Assembly: GCA_964480725.1 (NCBI GenBank) | Contig: CAYZQO010000007.1 | Span: 62,001 to 126,000 of the forward strand | Direction of reading: 5' to 3' | From: JAFGBI01 sp964480725 | Lineage (GTDB): Bacteria; Myxococcota_A; Polyangia; Polyangiales; Polyangiaceae | Length of the DNA stretch: 64,000 nucleotides | Shown: positions 42,735 to 51,798 of the stretch, piece by piece | Position numbering within the stretch: position 1 is the stretch's first letter | Layout: each line of letters starts with the position of its first letter | The notes under the pieces: model-generated | Told to the model about the DNA's origin: nothing | Seen by the model: only the letters and a program-made list of their open reading frames with translations | Databases searched by the model: none | Made by a program: the position numbers and the translations under genes

Positions 42735-44311
42735 ACTCGCCGGGAAGAGCCGCTGCTGCGTTGACGGTCGCCGTGGTGGCGGCGGCGTCCCTCCTCGCCG
42801 CGCCCTCAGCGGCGGCCGATCCCGAGTCACGGGCGCTCGACGCGGCCGCCACGGCCCGCGCCTCGGGGGACCTCAAGGGCGCGATCGAAACCCTGAAGGA
42901 GGCCTGGGACGACTTGCCCCACAGCGAGCCGGTCGTCATGGCGCTGGCGCAGGCCTACCTCGCCGACGAGAACCCGACCTGGGCCGTGCGGGTCTTGAGC
43001 GAACACCTCGACTACCACGAGGACGCCTGCGACCCCCGCCTCCTGCTCGCCTGGGTGCACCTCGAGGCCGGCATGCCGGAGCTCGCCCACGCGGTCCTTG
43101 ACGGGGCGACCTGCGAGGCTCCGCCCGAGATCCGAGCGCGCCGCGAACTGGTCCTCGCCCAGCTCGATCGCGTCGAGGGCCGCGACGACGGAGCCCGAGC
43201 GCGTCTGCGCGAGGTGCGCCGGAGCCGACGCATCTACGCCGAGGACCGCGCCTGGCTCAACGAGCTCACCCGCGCGCTCGATCCCCCGCGAGCGTCCCCC
43301 GTCGCCACCGGGCGCGTCGAGCTCGGGCTCGGCTGGACCAGCAACGGTTTGGCGGGCTCCCCGGTCGACGCCGCCGCTCCCGAGTCGGTGGGCTCCGCGC
43401 TCGGCGTGGCGGATCTGCGGCTGCGCCTGGCCGCGCGGCGGCCCCTGGTGGCGCGGCCGATGGTCGAGGGGAGGCTCCGCGCCCAGGAGCTCGGAGCGAG
43501 CGAGGCGCAGGAGCTGAGCTTCGAGACCGGGACCCTCCGCGCGGGGTTCCTGCTCGGTGAGGCGTCGTCCGAAACGCTGGTGGCGTTCTCGACCGACGCG
43601 ACCCGACTCGCCGGCGGCGACAGCTACGAGCCGGGGCCGCTCTGGTTCTCGGAGGCCCAGCGCGTGGAGATCGAGCTCGGCGTGGGCGGCGCCTTCGCGC
43701 TCTTCGCCGGCAGCGGTCGACGCCGCTTCCGCGACGTCGGCCGTACTCGCAGCGAGGGGGAGCTGTCCGTCGGGTGGGGGACGAGCGGACCGCTGGGGAT
43801 CGTCGCTATCGGCGGCCTCTCCTTCCGAGGGCACGACGCGCAGAACGACGCCTACGATCTGGTCGGCACCTCGGCGGTCACCCAGGGCTTCGTCCCCGTG
43901 TGGAGCGGGTTCGAGCTCAGCGCGACGGTCGCGACCAGCGGCGACGTCTACCCCCGCTCCGAGGGGTACTTCGCCGGCGCTGGCGAATCGGCACGCCGCG
44001 ATCTCCTCCTCCGCCTCGGTGCCGGTGCGTGGACGCCCAGGCACCGTCCGGTCCGCGGCGGGCTCACCTTCGAGCACACCTCCCGAACGAGCTCCGCGGA
44101 GGCGTACGACTACGCCGACGCGCGCTGGCTCCTGCACCTCGAGTGGCGCTTCGACTCGGACACGCTCGGGCGCCGGGCCATCGGCGTCGAGGGCCGCACG
44201 CCGTTGGAGCACGGCCCCCTCGCGGAGGATGGCGACGACGACCTCGGCGACGTGCGCGAGCTGATGCGCCAGGACGACGCCGCCCAGCGCGGCGCCTCCT
44301 GCCTGCGCTGA
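42731..44311 (+). CDS. Exported TPR-like protein with C-terminal beta-barrel-like region
   Basis: 526 residues from a GTG overlapping the peroxiredoxin stop. A cleavable signal peptide is present (AAALTVAVVAAASLLAAPSAAA). Residues 30-175 are helical repeats with TPR character (RASGDLKGAIETLKEAWDDLP, LADENPTWAVRVLSEHLDY). From about residue 190 onward there are alternating strands (GRVELGLGWTSNGL, ADLRLRLAARRPL, ELSVGWGTSGPLGIVAIGGLSFRG, WLLHLEWRFDSD), consistent with an outer-membrane barrel. This two-part layout resembles surface-exposed lipoprotein assembly modifier (Slam-like) proteins, but similarity is only of layout. The C-terminus is acidic and soluble. Confidence 0.68.
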   Translation: MNSPGRAAAALTVAVVAAASLLAAPSAAADPESRALDAAATARASGDLKGAIETLKEAWDDLPHSEPVVMALAQAYLADENPTWAVRVLSEHLDYHEDACDPRLLLAWVHLEAGMPELAHAVLDGATCEAPPEIRARRELVLAQLDRVEGRDDGARARLREVRRSRRIYAEDRAWLNELTRALDPPRASPVATGRVELGLGWTSNGLAGSPVDAAAPESVGSALGVADLRLRLAARRPLVARPMVEGRLRAQELGASEAQELSFETGTLRAGFLLGEASSETLVAFSTDATRLAGGDSYEPGPLWFSEAQRVEIELGVGGAFALFAGSGRRRFRDVGRTRSEGELSVGWGTSGPLGIVAIGGLSFRGHDAQNDAYDLVGTSAVTQGFVPVWSGFELSATVATSGDVYPRSEGYFAGAGESARRDLLLRLGAGAWTPRHRPVRGGLTFEHTSRTSSAEAYDYADARWLLHLEWRFDSDTLGRRAIGVEGRTPLEHGPLAEDGDDDLGDVRELMRQDDAAQRGASCLR

Positions 44312-44328
44312 CCGCCGAGAGCCTCCGC

Positions 44329-47013
44329 TCAGCCCGCCGTCGCGCGCTCCACCTCGGCGTACACGGCTTCGATCGCGGCGTCGAGCTGCCCGGGATCCGT
44401 GCCGCCCGCCTGCGCCATGTCGGGGCGGCCGCCACCCGAGCCACCGACGACGGCGGCGATGGGTCGGATGAGCTCGCCGGCCTTGAGCCGCCCGGTCAGG
44501 CCCTTGGCGACCATGAGCACGAGCTGCGCCCGGCCCTCGCTCACCGAGCCCAGCAGCACCACCGCTTCACCGAGCCGATCTCGGAGCTGCTCGGCGAGCT
44601 CGCGCAGCGCGCCGCGATCGGTCACCTCGGTGCGCGCGCCGAGCACCCTCACCCCGCCGATCTCTCGCGCGCCGGCGACCAGCGCCTCGAGGCCGCCCCC
44701 ACCAGTGGCGAGCTTGCGCTGCAGCTGCTCGAGCTCCTTCTCGAGCGTCCGCTCGCGCGCCAGGATCTTCTCGAGCTTCTCGCCGAGCTCGGCCGGGCTC
44801 GTCTTGGCCGCCCGCGCCGCGCGCTCGAGCCGCGCCTCGACGCCGCGCAGGTGCTCGAGCGTCGCCTTGCCGGTGCCGGCGAGGATCCGGCGCACCCCCG
44901 CCGCCACGCCCTGCTCGCCGAGGATCTTGAACAGCCCGAGGTCGCCCGTCGAGCGGGCGTGCGTCCCGCCACAGAGCTCGACCGACTCGCCCATCGAGAG
45001 CATGCGCACGGTGTCCCCGTACTTCTCCTCGAAGATCATCATCGCGCCGCGCTGCCGCGCCGCATCCATGGTGAGGATCTCGGTCTGGATGGGGGTGTTG
45101 CGGAGGATCCGCGCGTTGACCAGATCCTCGACCGCGTCCACTTGCTCGGGGGTCATCGGCGTCCCGTGGGTGAAATCGAACCGAAGCCGGTCGGCGGACA
45201 CCACCGAGCCCTTCTGCTGCGCGTGGGGGCCGAGCACCCGGCGCAGCGCCCAGTGCATCAGGTGCGTGGCCGAGTGCGCACGCCGGATCGCGTCGCGGCG
45301 CTCCACGTCCACCTCGAGCGTGACCTCGTCCCCGACGCGGAGCTGACCAGCTGTGACCCGACCGCGGTGCACCACCAGCCCGGCGATGGGCTTCTGCGCG
45401 TCCTCGACCGTTACGATGGCCCCGCTCGCCGCGGTGAGGCGGCCGTGATCGCCAACCTGCCCGCCCTGCTCGCCGTAGAGCGGGGTCCGATCGGTGACCA
45501 CCTCCACGACCGTGTCCGCGGCCGCCGCCTCCGCCAGCGCCCCGTCGACGATGAGCGCCACCACCCGGCCGCGATCAGCCTCGCGCTCATAGCCGGTGAA
45601 CGTCACGGCACCGCCCTCGACCCGCGCGACGGCGTCGCGGTACACGGTTTCGATGGCGTGCTCCATCCCCTTGAACTGCGAGCGCTCTCGGGCCTCGCCC
45701 ATGGCCAGGTCGAACCCCGCGTGGTCCACCGTGAGCCCGCGCTCGGCGCAGATCACCTCGGTCAGGTCGAGTGGGAAGCCGAAGGTGTCATAGAGCGTGA
45801 AGGCGCTGCGGCCGTCGAGCTCGCGTCGCCCCTGCCCCGCGAGCTCTGTGAAGTGGTCCTCGAGCAGGCCGAGCCCCCGCTCGATGGTGGCGCGGAAGCG
45901 CACCTCCTCTTGTTCGGTCACGCTGGCGATGAGGTCACGGCGCTCGCGGACCTCCGGGTAATGGCCGCCCATGAGCGCCGACACCTCGAGCGCGATCTCG
46001 TGGAGGAACGGGCGCGCGATGCCGAGGCGGTGGCCGTGACGGATGGCCCGGCGCATCACCCGGCGCAGGACGTACTCCCGCCCGGTCTTCTCGGGCATGA
46101 TGCCCTCGGCGATGAGGAACGCGGCCGTCCGCGCGTGATCGGCGATGACGCGCATGCTCACGTCGTCTGGCGCCATGCTGCCGCCGTAGGGCTTGCCGGC
46201 GATGGCGGCCGTGCGATCGATGAGGGCGCGGAGCAGGTCCGTCTCGTAGTTGCTGGTCTTCTCCTGGACCACGCTGGTGATCCGCTCGAGCCCCATGCCG
46301 GTGTCGATGCTCGGCGCCGGGAGCGGCTCGAGGTGGGCACGCCCGTCGACCAGCGACCGTTCGAACTGCATGAAGACCAGGTTCCAGATCTCCATCCAGC
46401 CGTGGCCCTCGGCCGTCTGCTCCTCGCCCCAGAGATCCAGCCGGAGCTCGGGCCCTTGGCAGAAGTAGATCTCGCTGCACGGGCCGCAGGGGCCAGTGTC
46501 GCCCATGGCCCAGAAGTTGTCCTCGCGCCCGAGCCCACGGACCCGGTCGTCGCCGAACCCGGTCACCTTCTTCCAGGTGTCGCGGGCAAACTCGTCCGCG
46601 GGCAGGGCCTCGTCGCCGCGGAAGTAGGTGCAGATCAGCCGATCTGTGCGGAGGCACACCTCCTTGGTCAAGAAATCCCAGGCGAAGACGATCGCCTCCT
46701 CCTTGAAGTAGTCCCCGAAGCTGAAGTTCCCCAGCATCTCGAAGAAGGTGTGGTGCCGCGGCGACGGACCGACCGCCTCGAGGTCGTTGTGCTTGCCGCT
46801 GATGCGGATGCATTTCTGGCTGGTGGTCGCCCGCGAATAGGTTCGGCGCTCCCGGCCGGTGAAGAGGTCCTTGAACTGGACCATGCCGGCGTTGGCGAAC
46901 ATCAGGGTGGGGTCGTTGGCGGGCACGAGCGGCCCCGAGGCGACGACCTCGTGGCCTTGGCGTCGAAAGAAATCCAAGAAGAGCTGGCGCAGCTCGGTCG
47001 CGGTATGGGTCAT
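44329..47013 (-). CDS. alaS: Alanyl-tRNA synthetase
   Basis: 894 residues from MTHTATELRQLFLDFF; an in-frame ATG 30 bases upstream is less typical. The catalytic class II domain includes ALMFANAGMVQFK-like sequence (PTLMFANAGMVQFKDLF), the HHTFFEMLGNFSFGDYFKEEA segment and ASIDTGMG-like motifs. The editing domain has the zinc ligands H-x-x-x-H in HSATHLMHWAL and CGGTHARSTGDLG. A C-terminal DHHA1/C-Ala domain ends GGSGGGRPDMAQAGGTDPGQL. The synthetase charges tRNA-Ala and clears mis-charged Ser and Gly. All domains are present and full length. The gene is divergent from the M48-like gene. Cytosolic and essential. Confidence 0.95.
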   Translation of the reverse strand: MTHTATELRQLFLDFFRRQGHEVVASGPLVPANDPTLMFANAGMVQFKDLFTGRERRTYSRATTSQKCIRISGKHNDLEAVGPSPRHHTFFEMLGNFSFGDYFKEEAIVFAWDFLTKEVCLRTDRLICTYFRGDEALPADEFARDTWKKVTGFGDDRVRGLGREDNFWAMGDTGPCGPCSEIYFCQGPELRLDLWGEEQTAEGHGWMEIWNLVFMQFERSLVDGRAHLEPLPAPSIDTGMGLERITSVVQEKTSNYETDLLRALIDRTAAIAGKPYGGSMAPDDVSMRVIADHARTAAFLIAEGIMPEKTGREYVLRRVMRRAIRHGHRLGIARPFLHEIALEVSALMGGHYPEVRERRDLIASVTEQEEVRFRATIERGLGLLEDHFTELAGQGRRELDGRSAFTLYDTFGFPLDLTEVICAERGLTVDHAGFDLAMGEARERSQFKGMEHAIETVYRDAVARVEGGAVTFTGYEREADRGRVVALIVDGALAEAAAADTVVEVVTDRTPLYGEQGGQVGDHGRLTAASGAIVTVEDAQKPIAGLVVHRGRVTAGQLRVGDEVTLEVDVERRDAIRRAHSATHLMHWALRRVLGPHAQQKGSVVSADRLRFDFTHGTPMTPEQVDAVEDLVNARILRNTPIQTEILTMDAARQRGAMMIFEEKYGDTVRMLSMGESVELCGGTHARSTGDLGLFKILGEQGVAAGVRRILAGTGKATLEHLRGVEARLERAARAAKTSPAELGEKLEKILARERTLEKELEQLQRKLATGGGGLEALVAGAREIGGVRVLGARTEVTDRGALRELAEQLRDRLGEAVVLLGSVSEGRAQLVLMVAKGLTGRLKAGELIRPIAAVVGGSGGGRPDMAQAGGTDPGQLDAAIEAVYAEVERATAG

Positions 47014-47274
47014 CGTGGGGCTCGTCGGCTCGAGAGCGTCCACCGAGGTCGGTCGAGCGCACGAAAGGTGCGCGACGGTGGGGAGGGACGCCCGGGGCCG
47101 CCACTGTTAGCACCGCCAGCGCCTGGGAGTCACCCCGGCGATGGTCACGGGCGAGGCGGCCCACGGCGGGCCACCCGCGCGCCGTCAGGGCTGCTCGCCC
47201 CGAGGGGGACCCCCAGGCGCCCGCGCTGCGGCGAGGTTGCGGCCCGCAGGCGGTCGGGTGGTAGGCTCGGGACC

Positions 47275-49695
47275 GTGACCGACGCCATCCGGGCGTACCT
47301 CGAGGCCCGCGGCCTCGGCCATGTCGAGCAACGCATCCAGCTCGGGGGCCAGCTCGACGTGGAGGGGACCAGCGTCTCGCCCTGGCTCTGCGTCACGCGG
47401 GTAGGTCCCGTGCTAGTTGGTGCCCTGCACGACGGGCGCGGGTGCCTCATCCCCCTCGGCGACTGCGCCAAGGTGGGCTACGTCCGCGGCCGGTTCCGCC
47501 CGGCGCTGCGGATCGACGACCGCTCCTTCACCGTGCCCCTGGCGCAGCGGTCGGCGGTGGAGCGCGCCATCGCGCGCGCCCGCATCGGCCGAGACGACCG
47601 CCAACCGGGCGCGGACGTCCTCTCGGGACCCAGCGTCGAGCGCCCCGGCGAGGTGGAGCGCGCCTGGCTCGGCGCGGCGCGAGAGCCCGGTGAGCTCGTG
47701 CTCGCCTGGGTCCGCAGCGTCACTCAGACGCCGATCGCCTCGGATCACAACGTCGGGCTCACGGGGCGCTGGCGGCTGCTCGTCACCGATCACCGCGTCG
47801 CGCTGGTGGCGCTCTCGTTCCTGGGCGACGCGATCGTGCGCGACGTCCCCCGCGAAGGCGTCCCTGACGGCGCGCTCGCGACCGGACGCCTCGCGATCAC
47901 GGTCGGCGAGATGGACCTGGTCTTTCCCCGCTCGAGCGCGGACGTCGCGCGGGCCGCCATCGAGCTCGCCCGCCTCGACGCCCCCCGGCGTCGCCTCGAG
48001 GCCGCGCGCCGCGCCTGGCTCACCCGCCGCGCCGAGCACCTGCCCTTGGTGCGCGCCTTGCTCGACAACGCCGCCGCGGCGGGCGATCCACTGGCCTCCA
48101 TCGCGGCCCTGCTGGTGGGCGCGGACAGCGAGCAACCGCCGGCGACGCGGGTCGACCTCGGGGAGACGCTCCGCCGGCTGGCCCAGGAGGACGCCGATGC
48201 CGACGCCCTTGCTCGGCTCGCCGCCAGCTGGGGTTTCTCCCGGCTGGCCACGCGAGCGCTGCTCGAGGATCTGCGGAGCCACGGGATCCAGAGCGAGCCC
48301 TGGGCGCTGCGCCTCCACCGGGAGCTGCACGACGCGCCGCCGGAGTCCACCCGCGACGTCGTCCGCTCGACGCTCGCCGATCTCGAGCTCGCGGAGCACT
48401 CGCTGACGGCGGACGCACGCCCGCTCGCCGTTGAGGTCCTCGAGACGCGTCTCGCAGAACTGCCGAGCGAAACCCTGGAGGAGCTGCTCCCGCCCCGCGA
48501 CGCCGATCTCACCGCGGGCGCCGGCGGCCCGGCGCTCCGCAGCCGTGTGTTCGAGCTGCTCGCCCGCGCTCGGGGTACGCCCGACCGCCCCGACGTGCGC
48601 TCCGTCACGGAGCTGGCCCGGCTGCACCCGCTGGTCGGCGATCGGGTCCGCGATCTCTCGGCGGTGGCGTCGGGCGAGCTGCGCGAGCGGGCCCTCGCGG
48701 TCAGCGCCGCGCTCGAACCGGGGGGCCTCGCCGCGCGGGCGACCACCGGGGACGGCCCCCCACCGCGGCCGCTCGGCGACAAGCTCCTCGACGGCATCCT
48801 GCGTCACCCGGCGACTCGACGCGACAGCCCGTTCCTCGCACGCCTGCAGACGCTGCTCGCCTCGGTGCCGGTGCCCGACGTCTCGCTGCTCCGCGACTTC
48901 TGCGAGCAGGTCACGGCTCCCCCCTACGACGCCGCGGTCCGCGCCTTCGCCGACGCAAAGCAGGTGCTCGGGCTCGGTGACCTGCTCGCCTACGTCTCCC
49001 GCGGCGCCAAGGGCGTCGGGGTCCGTGCCCACGAGGGGCGCCCGTCGTTCGTCCTGATTGGCGGCCAGCACCTGACGGCGGGCGACTTCGAGCTCTCCGA
49101 GGTCGAGCTCCGGTTCGCCGTGGGTGCGGAGCTCGCACACCTTCGCTTCGGGCACAGCCGCGTCACCTCGAGCGACCTCTGGACCGGGGCGCTCGACAAA
49201 GGCAAGCAGGGCGTGGAGCTGGCGCTCGGCTTGGTCCCGGTTCTGCGCGGCTGGGCGCTGGCAGACAAAGCCATGCGGGTCACCTCTCGGGTGCCGATCC
49301 CCGCCGTGCAGCGCATGGTCGACGCGGCGCAACAGCTCCAGCGGCGCGTCCTGCTCTCCACGCTGCGAGCACCCGCAACGGGCCAGGACGACGGTCTATC
49401 GCTGCTGAACGAGACGCTGGTGGTGGCGCACCGCATGATGCAGCTCACGGCCGATCGCGCCGGGCTCGTCATCGCCGGCGACGTGCAGGCGAGCCTGCGC
49501 GCGATGTTCCTCCTCCGGCGCGACTACCGCGAGGAGCTCACCGTCGTCGAGCGCCGCGGCCTCGCCGCCGTGCTCGGACAACGCGCCGAGGACGGCCATA
49601 TCGCCTACCAGGATCTCGCGATCCGGGTCGCGGCGCTGCTCGCGTTCTACCTCTCGGACGAGTACGTCCGGCTCCGCTCCGCGGCGGTGGGTTGA
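47275..49695 (+). CDS. Large protein of unknown function with a degenerate M48-peptidase-like motif
   Basis: 806 residues from a GTG at 47275 (VTDAIRAYLEARGLGHVEQRI). The first 220 residues contain a beta-rich module (SPWLCVTRVGPVLVGALHD; WRLLVTDHRVALVALSFLGDAIVRDV), followed by a long Ala/Leu/Arg helical region. Near residues 612-630 is AVGAELAHLRFGH. This resembles the metal site of M48-type proteases (H-E-x-x-H) but has Ala618 where the first His should be, while Glu619 and His622 remain. A helical region follows (ALDKGKQGVELALGLVPVLRG; LSLLNETLVVAHRMMQLTADRAGLV), as in M48-like folds. No signal peptide is seen. It may be a non-catalytic relative. The family call is tentative. Confidence 0.65.
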   Translation: MTDAIRAYLEARGLGHVEQRIQLGGQLDVEGTSVSPWLCVTRVGPVLVGALHDGRGCLIPLGDCAKVGYVRGRFRPALRIDDRSFTVPLAQRSAVERAIARARIGRDDRQPGADVLSGPSVERPGEVERAWLGAAREPGELVLAWVRSVTQTPIASDHNVGLTGRWRLLVTDHRVALVALSFLGDAIVRDVPREGVPDGALATGRLAITVGEMDLVFPRSSADVARAAIELARLDAPRRRLEAARRAWLTRRAEHLPLVRALLDNAAAAGDPLASIAALLVGADSEQPPATRVDLGETLRRLAQEDADADALARLAASWGFSRLATRALLEDLRSHGIQSEPWALRLHRELHDAPPESTRDVVRSTLADLELAEHSLTADARPLAVEVLETRLAELPSETLEELLPPRDADLTAGAGGPALRSRVFELLARARGTPDRPDVRSVTELARLHPLVGDRVRDLSAVASGELRERALAVSAALEPGGLAARATTGDGPPPRPLGDKLLDGILRHPATRRDSPFLARLQTLLASVPVPDVSLLRDFCEQVTAPPYDAAVRAFADAKQVLGLGDLLAYVSRGAKGVGVRAHEGRPSFVLIGGQHLTAGDFELSEVELRFAVGAELAHLRFGHSRVTSSDLWTGALDKGKQGVELALGLVPVLRGWALADKAMRVTSRVPIPAVQRMVDAAQQLQRRVLLSTLRAPATGQDDGLSLLNETLVVAHRMMQLTADRAGLVIAGDVQASLRAMFLLRRDYREELTVVERRGLAAVLGQRAEDGHIAYQDLAIRVAALLAFYLSDEYVRLRSAAVG

Positions 49696-49782
49696 CGCGG
49701 CCCGAACGGCATCGCGCCGCAGCACCGGAAGGCACCCCATGGCGCGGCTCACCCGCGGGCTGCGGAGCTAGGGCGCCGCAAT

Positions 49783-50520
49783 CTACAGGGAGGCCGATCG
49801 GGAGGCTCCCCGCCCCGCCGCGTCGGAGCTGCCGTCGCCCCGGCTCACCGTGGGCTCGTCCAGCAGGTGCGTGCTCCACGCGATGAGCAGGTAATAGCCG
49901 ACGAAGCGCGGGATCCGCAGCAACGTGACCCAGGCCACCCTGCGAAACGGCACGTGGAGGACGCCAGCGGTCCAGCAGGTGACCGAGTACGGGATCGGCG
50001 TGAGCGCCCCGAGTGCCACGGCGACGGCACCGTAACGGGCAACCACCGCCGCATTCTGCTCCCGGAAGCGCCCGAAGATCAGCCGGGCCAGCCGGGTGTT
50101 GCCGACCCGTGCGCTGAGGTGCCAGGCGAGGATCCCGGCGCCGCTCGAGATCACCCCCAAGGCGGGGACGTAGAGCCACCACCGGTGCGCCAGATCCGTG
50201 TTGGCGATCACCACGAGCAGGAGGTCGGGAGGGATGGGCGTGATGACGGCATCGGTCGCAAGCAAGATCACCGCCAGCCCGACGAAACCGACCTTCTCGT
50301 TGACCCAGCTCGTCGCGAACAGGAGCTCGGCGGCGAAGTACCGCCCGAGCAACGCCATGCCAGCGACGAGCACCACCAGCATCACCACGGTCTGGATCAG
50401 CGCGTTCCGAACGTACTTCCGCACCCGCTCGGGATCGGGCGGCGTGTCGCCCTCCGGCAGCGTTGGATCCACCGATCTCGAGGGGTTCGGACGACTAGCG
50501 GGGGCGGTGGCGGCGTCCAT
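49783..50520 (-). CDS. VTT-domain (DedA/YqaA-like) membrane protein
   Basis: 245 residues, starting at 50520 after a weak upstream region. A soluble N-terminal 40 residues precedes a helix (LIQTVVMLVVLVAGMALLG). The VTT core follows: FVGLAVILLATDAVITPIPPDLLLVVIANT, a SGAGILAWHLSARVGNTRLARLIFG segment, and RYGAVAVALGALTPIPYSVTCWTAGVLHVPFRRVAWVTLLRIPRF. The Gly and Pro residues in ALTPIPYS match the family's re-entrant helices, thought to move lipids or protons across the inner membrane. The C-terminus is Ser/Gly-rich. Written pieces are exact; the subfamily (YqaA or DedA) is not certain. Confidence 0.8.
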   Translation of the reverse strand: MDAATAPASRPNPSRSVDPTLPEGDTPPDPERVRKYVRNALIQTVVMLVVLVAGMALLGRYFAAELLFATSWVNEKVGFVGLAVILLATDAVITPIPPDLLLVVIANTDLAHRWWLYVPALGVISSGAGILAWHLSARVGNTRLARLIFGRFREQNAAVVARYGAVAVALGALTPIPYSVTCWTAGVLHVPFRRVAWVTLLRIPRFVGYYLLIAWSTHLLDEPTVSRGDGSSDAAGRGASRSASL

Positions 50521-50698
50521 TGCAGCGGCTGCGCGAGCGGCCGGGGCGTGGCGTAGCACACGCTCGGGGACCGGGGGGCCCGAGGCGGCGCAGATCCGCG
50601 GTTTCGGAACAGAAACCGATCCCGCGACCGGGCGTTCGACCCCGGTCAGGAGCGTCGAGGCGCCCCCGGCCCACGCGCCAGGCCCGGCGCGACGGCGC

Positions 50699-51541
50699 TC
50701 AGAGCGAGTCAGTCTGGAAGGTGTCGCAGCGCCGCGGATCGCCGGTGTCCATCCCGGTCTTGAACCAACGCATGCGCTGCTCGCCGGTGCCGTGCGAGAA
50801 CGTCTCGGGCGTGACGCGGCCGCGGCCGCGGCGCTGGATGGTGTCATCGCCGACGGCGCTGGCGGCTTTGAGCCCCTCCTCCGCGTCGCCCGCCTCGAGC
50901 AGCCCCTGGGCCTTGGCGTAATGGCCCCACACCCCGGCATAGCAATCGGCTTGCAGCTCGAGGCGCACGGAATTGCTCGTCGCCCCTTGATCCCTGCCAC
51001 CGGATCGCACGCGTTCGAAGGTGCCGAGAAGCTTCTGCACGTGATGGCCGATCTCGTGCGCGATCACGTAGGCGGCCGCGAAATCCCCCTCCGCCCCGAG
51101 CTTCTTCTGCAGCTGGTCCAAAAAGTCGAGATCGAAGTACGCTATTTGATCGGCCTGGCAATAGAAGGGGCCGACCGCAGCCTGCTGGAAGCCGCAGGCG
51201 CTCTCCACCGCCTCTCGGTAGAGCACGAGCTTGGGCTCCTGATAGCGAGCACCGAGCTTGGGCAACTCGGCGTTCCAGACGTCCTCGGTGGTGGCCAGGA
51301 TCTTCTTCACGAAGACAGCTCCCGGGTCATTCGGATCGACCGGGGCGGCAGCGCCGGCACTGGCCTGCTGGGCTGCCCCCTGGTTCAAGGTGGAGAGCAG
51401 CTCAAGGGGGTTCTGCTTGGTGACCAGGGCGAAGATCACGACGAGCACGGCCGTGCCGCCCGAGAGCGCGATGCCCTTGCGGGCGACACCGCCCCGACGA
51501 TCCTCCACGTTCCTGCTGGTCCGAACGCGATCGAGCTTCAT
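50699..51541 (-). CDS. Neutral zinc metallopeptidase, YpfJ/KPN_02809 family
   Basis: 280 residues. The N-terminus is cytoplasmic and basic (MKLDRVRTSRNVEDRRG), as in this family, then one membrane helix (IALSGGTAVLVVIFALV). The periplasmic domain includes CGFQQAAVGPFYCQADQIAYFDLDF, the zinc motif H162-E-I-G-H166-H in VIAHEIGHHVQKLLG, and RLELQADCYAGVWGHYA, with the third metal ligand probably in E-L-Q-A-D. Length and order fit the YpfJ family (annotated neutral zinc metallopeptidase), whose substrate is unknown. It is the leftward neighbour of a lipoprotein gene 257 bases upstream, so it could be transcribed alone. Confidence 0.88.
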   Translation of the reverse strand: MKLDRVRTSRNVEDRRGGVARKGIALSGGTAVLVVIFALVTKQNPLELLSTLNQGAAQQASAGAAAPVDPNDPGAVFVKKILATTEDVWNAELPKLGARYQEPKLVLYREAVESACGFQQAAVGPFYCQADQIAYFDLDFLDQLQKKLGAEGDFAAAYVIAHEIGHHVQKLLGTFERVRSGGRDQGATSNSVRLELQADCYAGVWGHYAKAQGLLEAGDAEEGLKAASAVGDDTIQRRGRGRVTPETFSHGTGEQRMRWFKTGMDTGDPRRCDTFQTDSL

Positions 51542-51798
51542 CTCTACCGTCTCCGTGTCGGCTCGTCGCCCGAGCCGGGCGGAGTCTAGCAGATACCGAT
51601 CGGGCAGGCGGGACGCGAATCACGCACCCATCGCTCGCCGTGCCGGCGCAACCCTCACAGTCCGCGAGAACGCTCCCGCCTACTCGTCCCGAGCATTCTC
51701 AGTCTGGGATCCGGCGCCGCCGGGACGCCCTGTTCAGGCGCGTCCCCCGCACTCGGTGGACCGGTCAGGTACGACGCGCCCCCCTGCCAGGCCGAGCC

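Noticed and set aside
43774..49695. A plus-strand frame of about 1973 residues across alaS
   Set aside because: Most of it is the antisense of alaS, and its start lies inside the TPR/barrel gene. Only 47275-49695 has coding features of its own.
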